NCBI RefSeq assembly: GCF_008086045.1
Contig: NZ_VSEY01000007.1
Location: 186,001 to 250,000, forward strand
Reading direction: 5' to 3'
Origin: Nonomuraea sp. PA05
Lineage (GTDB): Bacteria; Actinomycetota; Actinomycetes; Streptosporangiales; Streptosporangiaceae
Length of the DNA: 64,000 nt
Below are positions 47,550 through 55,768 of the stretch, piece after piece; position 1 is the first letter of the stretch, and every line of letters starts with the position of its first letter. Both the position numbers and the translations under genes were made by a program. The notes below the pieces were generated by a model. The model did not search any database. It was not told where the DNA came from and saw nothing but the letters and a program-made list of their open reading frames with translations.

Positions 47550-47592
47550 TCTCTGTTCCACACGAAAGCGCAGGTTCAACGGGGGGTAGGAA

Positions 47593-48258
47593 GTGACCGA
47601 CAGGTCCTGGTCCGGCGATGTCAGTGCCTACGAGGCGGTCGGACCGGAAGTGGAAGTCGACTTCCCGCCCCTGAGCGAACGGCGGCTGACGGTCCTGTCC
47701 GGGCCGTCGGGCGTCGGCAAGTCCACGGTCGTCGCCGAGCTCCGGCGGGCACACCCCGAGGTGTGGCTGTCGGTCTCGGTGACCACCAGGAGGCCCCGGC
47801 CCGGCGAGGTCAACGGGGTCCACTACTTCTTCGTCGACGGCGAGGAGTTCGACCGGCTCGTGGAGTCGGGAGAGCTGCTGGAGTGGGCGGAGTTCGCGGG
47901 CAACCGCTACGGCACGCCGCGCGAGCCGGTGCTGAAGAAGCTCGCCGACGGCGTGCCCACGCTGCTCGAGATCGACCTCGAAGGCGCCAGGCAGGTGCGC
48001 GGCAGCATGCCGGAGGCGCTGCTGGTGTTCCTGGCCCCGCCCACCTGGGAGGAGCTGGAGAAGCGGCTGCGCGGCCGCGGCACCGAGCCCGAGGACGTCA
48101 TCGCGCGCCGGCTGCAGGCCGGGCGGGTCGAGATGGCCGCCGAGTCGGAGTTCGACCTGACACTGGTGAACACGAGTGTCCAAGACGTGTGCCACCGGCT
48201 GATAGCCTTGATGACTGACCCTCAGGGGGTCACGACAACCACCAACCGAGAGGTCTGA
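47593..48258 (+). CDS. gmk: Guanylate kinase
   Basis: Phosphorylates GMP to GDP. The 221-residue protein has the P-loop [11 protein letters not shown] (residues 36-45), [21 protein letters not shown] (GMP-binding) in two parts, and [12 protein letters not shown]. About 30 extra residues precede the core. GTG start with TAGGAAG just upstream. It is followed four bases later by rpoZ, the usual order. Confidence 0.95.
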   Translation: MTDRSWSGDVSAYEAVGPEVEVDFPPLSERRLTVLSGPSGVGKSTVVAELRRAHPEVWLSVSVTTRRPRPGEVNGVHYFFVDGEEFDRLVESGELLEWAEFAGNRYGTPREPVLKKLADGVPTLLEIDLEGARQVRGSMPEALLVFLAPPTWEELEKRLRGRGTEPEDVIARRLQAGRVEMAAESEFDLTLVNTSVQDVCHRLIALMTDPQGVTTTTNREV

Positions 48259-48262
48259 CATC

Positions 48263-48532
48263 GTGGCAGGCACCACCCCGGCCGCGGAGGGCATCACCAA
48301 CCCGCCGATCGACGCGCTGCTCGACATCGTCGACAGCAAGTACTCCCTGGTGATCATGGGCGCCAAGCGCGCTCGCCAGATCAACGCCTACTACTCCCAG
48401 CTCGGCGAGGGCCTGCTGGAGTACGTCGGCCCGCTGGTCGAGACGCACGCCCAGGAGAAGCCGCTGTCCATCGCGCTGCGCGAGGTCTCCGAGGGCCTGC
48501 TCAACGCCGAGCCCATCGAAGGCGCGGCCTGA
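48263..48532 (+). CDS. rpoZ: RNA polymerase omega subunit
   Basis: Helps assemble RNA polymerase. The 89-residue protein has the conserved [20 protein letters not shown] start and [11 protein letters not shown] core, and the [15 protein letters not shown] segment that wraps the beta-prime C-terminus. GTG start four bases after gmk, and eight bases before coaBC. Confidence 0.95.
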   Translation: MAGTTPAAEGITNPPIDALLDIVDSKYSLVIMGAKRARQINAYYSQLGEGLLEYVGPLVETHAQEKPLSIALREVSEGLLNAEPIEGAA

Positions 48533-48540
48533 CCCCTTCG

Positions 48541-49731
48541 ATGCAGGTCGTCCTGGGTGTCAGCGGCGGCATCGCCGCGTACAAGGCGTGTGAGCTGCTG
48601 CGGTTGTTCACCGAGTCGGGGCACGAGGTGCGGGTCGTGCCGACCCGCGAGGCCCTGAAGTTCGTGGGCGCGCCCACCTGGGCCGCCCTCTCGGGCAACC
48701 CCGTGTCCCCCGAGGTGTGGGACGACGTGCACGAGGTGCCGCACGTGCGCATCGGCAAGCGCGCCGACCTCGTCGTGGTGGCGCCGGCGACCGCCGACGT
48801 GCTGGCCAAGGCCGCGCACGGGCTGGCGGGCGACCTGCTCACCAACACGCTGCTCACGGCGACGTGCCCGGTGGTCTTCGCGCCCGCGATGCACACCGAG
48901 ATGTGGCAGCACCCCGCCACGCGGGCCAACGTCGCGACGCTGCGCGAGCGGGGCGCCGTCGTGATCGACCCGGCCGTCGGCCGGCTCACCGGCGCCGACA
49001 CCGGCCCCGGGAGGCTGCCCGACCCCGCCGAGATCTTCCAGACCTGCCTGCGCGTGCTCCGCGGCAGGCCCCGCGACCTGACCGGGCGCAAGGTCGTCGT
49101 CTCCGCCGGCGGCACCCGCGAGGCCATCGACCCGGTGCGCTTCATCGGCAACCGTTCCTCGGGGCTGCAGGGTTACGCCCTGGCCCGCACGGCCGCCGCC
49201 CGCGGCGCCGAGGTCACGCTCGTGGCGGCCAACGTCACGCTCCCCGACCCCGCGGGCGCGAAGGTGGTGCGGGTGGAGTCCACGGCCGAGCTGCGCGACG
49301 CCGTGCTGGCCGCCTCCGCCGGCGCCGACGTGGTCGTCATGGCCGCCGCGGTGGCCGACTTCCGCCCCGCGACCCGGGCCGACGTCAAGATCAAGAAGAC
49401 GGACGGCGAGCCCGAGGCCATCCACCTCGTCAAGAACCCCGACATCCTCGCCGAGCTGGGTGAGCGCCGCCGCGTGGAGCCCGGCCCCCGGGTGATCGTG
49501 GGCTTCGCGGCCGAGACGCACGACGTGCTGGCCAACGGGCAGGCCAAGCTCGCCCGCAAGGGCTGCGACCTGCTGGTCGTCAACCAGGTGGGCGAGGGGC
49601 TGGCGTTCGGCACGCCCGACAACGCGGCCACCGTGCTGGTGGCGGGCGGCGATCCGGTCGAGGTGCCGTTCGGGCCCAAGGAAGACCTGGCCGACGCCGT
49701 GTGGGACCTGGTGGGCGCACGCCTCACCTGA
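48541..49731 (+). CDS. coaBC: Bifunctional phosphopantothenoylcysteine decarboxylase/synthetase
   Basis: Performs two successive steps of coenzyme A synthesis. The N-terminal CoaC domain (about 1-175) is a flavoprotein with VLGVSGGIAAYKACELLR, EVPHVRIGKRADLVVVAPAT including the catalytic His, and PAMHTEMW. The CoaB domain (about 185-396) has VSAGGTREAIDPVRFIGNRSSG and AAAVADFRP, with the catalytic Lys region KIKK. The 396-residue length is standard. It starts eight bases after rpoZ. Confidence 0.96.
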   Translation: MQVVLGVSGGIAAYKACELLRLFTESGHEVRVVPTREALKFVGAPTWAALSGNPVSPEVWDDVHEVPHVRIGKRADLVVVAPATADVLAKAAHGLAGDLLTNTLLTATCPVVFAPAMHTEMWQHPATRANVATLRERGAVVIDPAVGRLTGADTGPGRLPDPAEIFQTCLRVLRGRPRDLTGRKVVVSAGGTREAIDPVRFIGNRSSGLQGYALARTAAARGAEVTLVAANVTLPDPAGAKVVRVESTAELRDAVLAASAGADVVVMAAAVADFRPATRADVKIKKTDGEPEAIHLVKNPDILAELGERRRVEPGPRVIVGFAAETHDVLANGQAKLARKGCDLLVVNQVGEGLAFGTPDNAATVLVAGGDPVEVPFGPKEDLADAVWDLVGARLT

Positions 49732-49780
49732 AGGGGCGGAAATCGTACAAAGCGTACAGATCTGATTACTCGATCACCTG

Positions 49781-49810
49781 TTGCAACATTCCTCCTTGCC
49801 TGCGGATACT
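49781..49810 (+). promoter_or_regulatory. Promoter of the small unknown gene before metK
   Basis: TTGCAA (49781-49786) and GATACT (49805-49810) with an 18-base spacer form a plausible promoter 20 bases before the ATG at 49830. Confidence 0.45.
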
Positions 49811-49829
49811 TGGGGCGAAGGGGGATGGA

Positions 49830-50192
49830 ATGCCGGTGGGTTCTGCTGTCAGGGAACGTTGTAGAACATTGCTCGGCGATCAAGGGGAGATCCACTACGT
49901 CTTTCCCGCGTTCTCCGAGGGGCCCGCGGGGACGGGCAACTTCTTGATCGTGGTGACCGACACGGCCATATCCGTTCTGGCCACGAGGACGCTCAGGACC
50001 GACCGGCCGGTGTCGGTGTTCGCCGAGTTCCCGCGCCGCACCAGAATCGGGCCCATCATGCCTGGATGCGTCGTCGAGCTCGGCTCGATCGTGTTCGAGT
50101 TCGATGAGGAGTACGCCGCTGTGGTGTCGGCCGCGGACGCCGAGATCTTCCACCCGGAGATCTTGCCGGCCGATCCACTCCCCGAGCTCTGA
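49830..50192 (+). CDS. Unknown 120-residue protein
   Basis: I do not recognise this protein. It is short, mostly beta-predicted, with no signal peptide or membrane helix. Visible blocks are GTGNFLIVVTDTAISVLATRTL and CVVELGSIVFEFDEEYAAVV, an alternation of hydrophobic and polar residues that would fit a small beta-barrel or PH-like fold. The ATG at 49830 has GAAGGGGG upstream. It has its own promoter and precedes the 38-codon ORF and metK. Function unknown. Confidence 0.65.
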   Translation: MPVGSAVRERCRTLLGDQGEIHYVFPAFSEGPAGTGNFLIVVTDTAISVLATRTLRTDRPVSVFAEFPRRTRIGPIMPGCVVELGSIVFEFDEEYAAVVSAADAEIFHPEILPADPLPEL

Positions 50193-50202
50193 TGGGAGAC
50201 AT

Positions 50203-50319
50203 ATGGTGGACACTTTCGCGACCTGGCGCCAGGTAGGGCTAGACTTCCCCGAGGCCCAGCCGCGCCCCAGGGTGCCGGGCATCACATCCGTCAGCAGCCG
50301 CTGCATGAGGAGCCACTGA
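50203..50319 (+). CDS. 38-codon ORF immediately before metK, possible leader peptide
   Basis: ATG at 50203 has GGGAG five bases upstream and opens a 38-codon frame ([19 protein letters not shown] then [19 protein letters not shown]) that stops at 50319, one base before the metK TTG. The distance suggests translational coupling. It contains a perfect palindrome in its first third and a TAGACT hexamer (50240-50245). It has one internal Met near the end. Whether it is translated is not shown by sequence alone. Confidence 0.45.
   Translation: MVDTFATWRQVGLDFPEAQPRPRVPGITSVSSRCMRSH
50221..50234. promoter_or_regulatory. 14-bp perfect palindrome upstream of metK
   Basis: ACCTGGCGCCAGGT is self-complementary and sits six bases before a TAGACT minus-10-like hexamer, 86 bases before metK. 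It is placed where a repressor would block RNA polymerase. No SAM riboswitch class is recognised here. Confidence 0.45.
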
Positions 50320-50320
50320 G

Positions 50321-51508
50321 TTGTCACGTCGCCTGTTCACATCCGAGTCGGTCACCGAGGGCCACCCGGACAAGATCGCCGACCAGATCAGTGACGCGAT
50401 TCTCGACACCATGCTCAAGGACGACCCCAAGAGCCGGGTCGCCGTCGAGACGCTGATCACTACCGGCCAGGTTCACGTCGCAGGCGAGGTCACGACCGAG
50501 ACCTACGTCGACATCCCCGGCGTCATCCGCGAGAAGATCCTGGAGATCGGCTACGACGCCTCCCACAAGGGCTTCGACGGCGCCTCCTGCGGCGTGTCGG
50601 TGTCCATCGGCGCGCAGTCGCCCGACATCGCCCAGGGCGTCGACGACGCCTACGAGCACCGCGTCGACGGTGACGGCGACGAGCTCGACCGCCAGGGCGC
50701 CGGTGACCAGGGCCTCATGTTCGGCTACGCCTGCCGCGAGACCCCCGAGCTGATGCCGCTGCCGATCACGCTCGCCCACCGGCTGGCCCAGCGCCTGTCC
50801 GAGGTGCGCAAGAGCGGCACCGTGCCCTACCTGCGCCCCGACGGCAAGACGCAGGTCACCATCGAGTACGACGGCGACACGCCCGTCCGCCTCGACACCG
50901 TCGTGGTCTCCACCCAGCACGCCGCGGAGATCGACCTCAAGGAGATGCTGACGCCCGACATCAAGGAGCACGTGGTCGACCCCGTGCTCCAGGACATCGG
51001 CATCGACACCGAGGGCTACCGCCTGCTGGTGAACCCGACCGGCCGCTTCGAGATCGGCGGCCCCATGGGCGACGCCGGCCTCACGGGCCGCAAGATCATC
51101 ATCGACACCTACGGCGGCATGGCCCGCCACGGTGGCGGCGCCTTCTCCGGCAAGGACCCGTCCAAGGTCGACCGCTCGGCCGCCTACGCCATGCGCTGGG
51201 TCGCCAAGAACGTCGTCGCCGCCGGGCTCGCCGACCGGTGCGAGGTGCAGGTGGCGTACGCCATCGGCAAGGCGCAGCCGGTGGGCCTGTTCGTCGAGTG
51301 CTTCGGCACCGAGAAGGTGGCCGTGGAGAAGATCCAGGAGGCCGTGCTGCAGGTGTTCGACCTGCGGCCCGCCGCGATCATCCGCGACCTCGACCTGCTG
51401 CGGCCGATCTACTCCGAGACCGCCGCCTACGGGCACTTCGGGCGGGAGGGCTTCTCCTGGGAGTCCACCGACCGCGCCGAGGCTCTGCGGACCGCCGCGG
51501 GGTTGTGA
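50321..51508 (+). CDS. metK: S-adenosylmethionine synthetase
   Basis: Makes S-adenosylmethionine from methionine and ATP. The 395-residue protein has [20 protein letters not shown] at the N-terminus, [12 protein letters not shown], the P-loop-like [19 protein letters not shown] in the C-terminal half and [16 protein letters not shown]. Length is normal. The start is TTG at 50321, with GAGGAG about 11 bases upstream, inside the end of the short ORF before it. A strong terminator follows. Confidence 0.96.
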   Translation: MSRRLFTSESVTEGHPDKIADQISDAILDTMLKDDPKSRVAVETLITTGQVHVAGEVTTETYVDIPGVIREKILEIGYDASHKGFDGASCGVSVSIGAQSPDIAQGVDDAYEHRVDGDGDELDRQGAGDQGLMFGYACRETPELMPLPITLAHRLAQRLSEVRKSGTVPYLRPDGKTQVTIEYDGDTPVRLDTVVVSTQHAAEIDLKEMLTPDIKEHVVDPVLQDIGIDTEGYRLLVNPTGRFEIGGPMGDAGLTGRKIIIDTYGGMARHGGGAFSGKDPSKVDRSAAYAMRWVAKNVVAAGLADRCEVQVAYAIGKAQPVGLFVECFGTEKVAVEKIQEAVLQVFDLRPAAIIRDLDLLRPIYSETAAYGHFGREGFSWESTDRAEALRTAAGL

Positions 51509-51524
51509 CGGCTCTCGCTCGATG

Positions 51525-51565
51525 ACCGGTGCCGCTGCCCTTCGAGGGGCGGCACCGGTTTTTCT
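51525..51565 (+). terminator. metK rho-independent terminator
   Basis: An 11-bp perfect stem pairs 51525-51535 with 51549-51559 and is followed by TTTTTCTT. It is the clearest intrinsic terminator in the window, 17 bases after the metK stop. Confidence 0.9.
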
Positions 51566-51770
51566 TGTGCTGTGCTGTTTACGGGTGTGCCCGAAGGGTG
51601 TTTCCGGGCCACCTGCGTACGACTTCCAGCGTGCGCACTATCCGGCACGCGAGCGGTTGCCCAGCGGGACGCGAGCGGTTCTCTGCCGCCGCGCGGGGCG
51701 GTCGCCCGGCGGAGCGCCGTCACAGCCGCTCGGGGGCACGTCATGGGCGTGGACGCGGGCGGAGGTCTGG

Positions 51771-51776
51771 TAGACC
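51771..51776 (+). promoter_or_regulatory. Leaderless promoter element of priA
   Basis: TAGACC lies six bases before the priA GTG, within a small GGTCT-ggt-AGACC hairpin (51764-51776). Spacing suggests that transcription starts at the start codon. The preceding 200 bases after the metK terminator hold only a GACGCGAGCGGTT-type direct repeat. Confidence 0.4.
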
Positions 51777-51782
51777 TTTTGC

Positions 51783-54212
51783 GTGACCCCTTCCTCCGAC
51801 GACGCCCTCCTGCCGCTCGAAGCCGTGCGGCCCGCGCAGTCGTCGAAGGACACCAAGGGCGCGCCCGTCCCCGCCCCCGACAAGCCCGTGGCCAGGGTCG
51901 TCGTGGACAGCCCGCTGCCGCACCTCGACCGGCCCTTCGACTACCTCATCCCCGAGCCCCTGCACGCCGTCGCCGAGCCGGGGGTGCGGGTGCGGGTGCG
52001 GTTCGCGGGCAAGCTCGTGGACGGGTTCCTGCTGGAGCGGGTGGGTGAGAGCGAGCACGAGGGCAAGCTGACGCCGCTCGAACGGGTGGTGTCGCCCGAG
52101 CGGGTGCTCACGCCCGAGATCGCGGGGCTGGCCAGGGCGGTCGCCGATCGGTATGCGGGGACGCTGACGGACGTGCTGCGGCTGGCCATCCCGCCACGCC
52201 ACGCCAAGGCCGAGGCTGAGGGCCGGCCCACGCCACCCGCGAGCCCGCCGTCCACCGCGCCCGCGCTCACGCCGGCGCCGCCCACGTCGCCCGCCCCGGC
52301 GCCGCCCACGCCAGCGGCGCCCATGCCCGCCCCCACGCCAGCGGCGCCCATGCCCGCCCCCACGCCAGCGGCGCCCACGCCCGCCCCCGCGCCGCCTGCG
52401 CCATCGGCGAGCACGTCGCCCACCGCGCCCGTGCCCGGCGCGCCCACGACAGCCCGGCCGGCAGCCTCGGGCGCGGCGGCTCGAAGCGCTGCGGGTGCCA
52501 GCGCCGTGCCTCCCAGTGCCGTGCCTCCCAGCGCCGCGGCCGACGGAGCCGCGTCCCAGCCCGCGAGCGCCTGGGACGCGTACGCCACCGGCCCGTCCTT
52601 CCTCGACGCCCTGCGCAACGGCCGCACCCCCCGGGCCGTCTGGTCGGCGCTCCCCGGCGCGAGGGGTTGGGCGGGCGCGATCGCCGAGGCCGTGCGGGCC
52701 ACGCTGGACGGCGGCAGAGGCGCGGTCGTCGTGGTCCCCGACGGCAAGGACGTGGCGCTGGCCGACGCCGAGTTCACCCGCCTGCTGGGGCCGGGCAGGC
52801 ACGTGGCGCTCACCGCCGACCTGGGCCCAGCGGAACGGTACAGGCGGTGGCTGAAGGTCCTGAGAGGCCAGGTGAAGGCTGTAGTCGGCACGCGGGCCGC
52901 CATGTTCGCCCCCGTCGCCGAGCTGGGCCTGGTGGCCATCTGGGACGACGGCGACGACCTGCACGCCGAGCGCCTGGCCCCCTACCCGCACGCCCGCGAG
53001 GTGCTGGGCCTGCGCGCCCACCGGACCGGCGCCGGCCTGCTCATCGGCGGTTACGCCCGCACGGCCGAGGCCACGCAGCTCGTGGCGAGCGGCTGGGCAC
53101 GGCCGATCGTGGCGGCGCGTACGACGATCAGGAGCCTGGCCCCCCGGGTGCACCCGGCGGGGGAGGACGCCGAGCTGGCCAAGGACCAGGCCGCCCGCCA
53201 GGCCCGTCTGCCCAGCATCGCCTGGCGCGCCCTGCGCGTCGGCCTGGACAGCGGCCCCGTGCTGGTGCAGGTGCCCAGGCGCGGCTACCTGCCCGCGCTG
53301 GCCTGTCAGCACTGCCGCATGCCGGCCCGCTGCGTTCTGCCGCCCACCCGCACCGCCTTGGGGGAACCGCCCCAGACGGCCGTGCCTCCAGGAGGACAGG
53401 GGCCGTCCCAAACGGTGGTGCCGCTGGGTGAGCAGGGAGGGCCGCTGTGCCATGGCCCGCTGGCCCTGAGGGGCGGCCACGCGGCCCCGTACTGCCGCTG
53501 GTGCGGCCGGGTGGACGCCGCCTGGCGCTGCCCGTCCTGCGGCAGCCCGCGCCTGCGCGCCGTGGTGACCGGCGCCAGGCGGACGGCGGAGGAGCTCGGC
53601 AGGGCCTTCCCGTCGGTGCCGGTGCGGACGTCGGGCCGTGACGGCGTCCTGGCCTCGGTGCCCGCCGCCCGCGCGCTGGTGGTCGCCACGCCGGGCGCCG
53701 AGCCGGTGGCGGAGGGCGGCTACGCGGCGGCGGTGCTGCTGGACGGGTGGGCGCTGCTCGGGCGGGCCGACCTGCGGGCGGCGGAGGAGACGGTGCGCCG
53801 GTGGATGAACGCCGCCGCGCTGCTGCGTCCCGCCGCCGAGCTGGTGGTGCTCGGGGACGCGGCGCTGCCGTCCGTACAGGCGCTGCTGCGGTGGGATCCG
53901 ATCACTCACGCCGAGCGTGAGCTCGGCGACCGGGCCGAGCTGGGGTTCCCGCCGGCGGTGCGGATGGCGACGCTGACCGGCGCGGCCGGCGCGGTCAGGC
54001 AGATGCTCGAAGAGGTACGCCTTCCGCCGGACGCTCAGGTGCTCGGCCCCGTGCCGGTGGACGAGTCCGGTCAGGAACGCGTCATGATCCGGGTTCGCCG
54101 GGCAGGTGGAGCGGCGTTGGCGGCTGCGCTGAAGGGGGCCAGTGGGGTGCGTGCGGCCAGAAAGACGCCAGATGTCGTGAGGGTGAGTGTCGACCCTCTC
54201 GACCTTATTTAG
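51783..54212 (+). CDS. priA: PriA-like primosomal protein lacking helicase motifs
   Basis: Homologue of the replication-restart protein PriA. The 809-residue protein has the N-terminal 3'-DNA-binding start RVVVDSPLPHLDRPFDYLIP and the zinc-binding Cys pairs (CQHCRMPARC ... YCRWCG ... WRCPSCGS), but the Walker A lysine motif is absent and the expected DExH box reads IWDDGDD, so ATP-driven unwinding is not expected. This matches what is known for actinobacterial PriA. A roughly 110-residue Pro/Ala-rich insert (about 147-260) includes a 27-bp tandem repeat, and a second low-complexity insert splits the zinc region. GTG start, probably leaderless. Confidence 0.9.
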   Translation: MTPSSDDALLPLEAVRPAQSSKDTKGAPVPAPDKPVARVVVDSPLPHLDRPFDYLIPEPLHAVAEPGVRVRVRFAGKLVDGFLLERVGESEHEGKLTPLERVVSPERVLTPEIAGLARAVADRYAGTLTDVLRLAIPPRHAKAEAEGRPTPPASPPSTAPALTPAPPTSPAPAPPTPAAPMPAPTPAAPMPAPTPAAPTPAPAPPAPSASTSPTAPVPGAPTTARPAASGAAARSAAGASAVPPSAVPPSAAADGAASQPASAWDAYATGPSFLDALRNGRTPRAVWSALPGARGWAGAIAEAVRATLDGGRGAVVVVPDGKDVALADAEFTRLLGPGRHVALTADLGPAERYRRWLKVLRGQVKAVVGTRAAMFAPVAELGLVAIWDDGDDLHAERLAPYPHAREVLGLRAHRTGAGLLIGGYARTAEATQLVASGWARPIVAARTTIRSLAPRVHPAGEDAELAKDQAARQARLPSIAWRALRVGLDSGPVLVQVPRRGYLPALACQHCRMPARCVLPPTRTALGEPPQTAVPPGGQGPSQTVVPLGEQGGPLCHGPLALRGGHAAPYCRWCGRVDAAWRCPSCGSPRLRAVVTGARRTAEELGRAFPSVPVRTSGRDGVLASVPAARALVVATPGAEPVAEGGYAAAVLLDGWALLGRADLRAAEETVRRWMNAAALLRPAAELVVLGDAALPSVQALLRWDPITHAERELGDRAELGFPPAVRMATLTGAAGAVRQMLEEVRLPPDAQVLGPVPVDESGQERVMIRVRRAGGAALAAALKGASGVRAARKTPDVVRVSVDPLDLI
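52305..52385 (+). repeat. 27-bp in-frame tandem repeat in priA
   Basis: Three 27-bp units (52305-52331, 52332-52358, 52359-52385) encode PTPAAPMPA, PTPAAPMPA and PTPAAPTPA at residues 175-201, in the Pro/Ala-rich linker between the DNA-binding and core domains. Confidence 0.85.
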
Positions 54213-54261
54213 ACCATTTCCCCGATTCGCTCATCCGTGGGTCACCCGTTAGCGTGCCCCT

Positions 54262-55731
54262 GTGTCGATCGAATGGGTGAACCAGGCCATCGACGACCTG
54301 CGCGCTTGGGGGCGCGCGCGGGAAGTCGAGGTGGACTCGGACGAGGTCCGCCTGCTCTGCGACTACGCCAGCGACTACCTCAACGTCAACGAACTGGGTG
54401 ATTTCACCCCCGAGACCTTCGACGAGCTGCTGCTGTCCATCTATCCGCGCAAGGTCATCGCCCCTCCGGAGAGCGCCCCGGAGACCGTCGCCGCCGCCCG
54501 CACCCTCGTCGACTACCTCGCCGAGGCGGCCCAGGTGAGCGGCGACACGGCCACGCGGATGCGCGAGCGGCTCGACGACATCGCCACCCGCATGCCCGGC
54601 GCGCTCGCCGACCCGGCGAACTTCGGCATGGCCAAGAGCCTGTTCAGCTCCATCGGCCCCGATTCGCTGGAGCAGTCGATCGCCATCCCCTCCGGCGAGC
54701 TGCCCGACCTGGGGGAGGCGCCGTGCGACTGCCCCGGCTGCACGCCGCTGCCCGCCGTCCGGCTGGCCGCGCCGGAGGAGCTGCGTGCCGCGCTCCAGGG
54801 CGTCCCGATGCTGGCGGAGGAGCCGCTGCCCGCCGGCGGCGACCCGCTGACGGCGTGGGCGCAGCGCGTCTCCCACCTGCTGGAGCAGGACACCGGCGGC
54901 GCCGTCACCGGCTCCGCCGAGCTCGACGAGGGCCTTTACGACCTGTTCGACATGATCTACCGGCTCCAGGTGCGGGTGCCCGTCACGGTGATCGGCGACT
55001 ACCTCGACGAGCTCTCCGGCGAGGGTGAGGCCGATCTGGCCGCCGTGCTGGGCCGGCTGGAGCGTACGGGCATGCTGCGCGTCGCAGGCGACAGCGCGGA
55101 GCTGACGCCCCTCGCGGTCTGGGCGCTGCGCGAGCACTACCTCTCCCTCGGCATCGACGCGCCGGAGGCGCCCGACCTGGCCGAGGCCGACGCGCGCGGG
55201 CTCATCGAGGGGTTGCTCGAAGGCGTGCCCACCGAGCTCGCCGAGGACGACATCAGCCGCTGGCTGTCCGGCAGGGTGCCTGTGGAGGCCGCCGCCGAGC
55301 TGCTGTCCGCCGCCTCGGGCGCGCCCGCGGTGGCCCGCGGCATCGCCATCACCATCGTCGACCGTCTCGGCGCCGAGGCCGAGCCCGCCGTCCGCGACCG
55401 CCTGGACGACCAGGAGCTGCGCCCGCACGCCATTCACTGGCTGGCCGCCAGGAAGCTGCCCGCGCCGCCGCTCACCCAGGACGAGCTGCTCTGGGTCAGC
55501 GTCGACATGCTGGCCCTGGCCATGCCCGCCGCCGAGGAGGACCCGGAGATCTTCTCCGAGAACATGGCGGCCTCCGGCCCGCCCGCCCACCTCATCGAGG
55601 AGATGTGGCGCGTCGACCACCCCGACGTCGTCGAGGTGCTGGAGCTGCTCGGACGGTCCATCACCGACGGTACGGTGGCCAAGGCGGCACGCAAGGCCGC
55701 CTTCAAAGCCCGCTCCCGAGGCATCCGTTGA
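54262..55731 (+). CDS. Unknown 489-residue protein, paralogue of the next gene
   Basis: I do not recognise the family. The protein is soluble and Glu/Leu/Ala-rich. The N-terminal 150 residues look like a separate helical domain, followed by a CxCxxC triplet (Cys155, Cys157, Cys160; PCDCPGC) that could bind a metal. A winged-helix-like segment ends ELTPLAVWALRE, then helical repeats, and a conserved C-terminal tail HPDVVEVLELLGRS ... VAKAARKAAFKARS. The last 280 residues are clearly homologous to the next gene's product. GTG start. It follows priA by 49 bases and may be co-transcribed. Confidence 0.75.
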   Translation: MSIEWVNQAIDDLRAWGRAREVEVDSDEVRLLCDYASDYLNVNELGDFTPETFDELLLSIYPRKVIAPPESAPETVAAARTLVDYLAEAAQVSGDTATRMRERLDDIATRMPGALADPANFGMAKSLFSSIGPDSLEQSIAIPSGELPDLGEAPCDCPGCTPLPAVRLAAPEELRAALQGVPMLAEEPLPAGGDPLTAWAQRVSHLLEQDTGGAVTGSAELDEGLYDLFDMIYRLQVRVPVTVIGDYLDELSGEGEADLAAVLGRLERTGMLRVAGDSAELTPLAVWALREHYLSLGIDAPEAPDLAEADARGLIEGLLEGVPTELAEDDISRWLSGRVPVEAAAELLSAASGAPAVARGIAITIVDRLGAEAEPAVRDRLDDQELRPHAIHWLAARKLPAPPLTQDELLWVSVDMLALAMPAAEEDPEIFSENMAASGPPAHLIEEMWRVDHPDVVEVLELLGRSITDGTVAKAARKAAFKARSRGIR

Positions 55732-55768
55732 GTACGCTCATGTGACCGGTGTGCAGTAAGTTTCGTGG

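Noticed and set aside
50193..50320. SAM riboswitch before metK
   Set aside because: None of the SAM-I, SAM-II or SAM-IV core sequences could be found in the 128 bases; a palindrome and short ORF are present instead.
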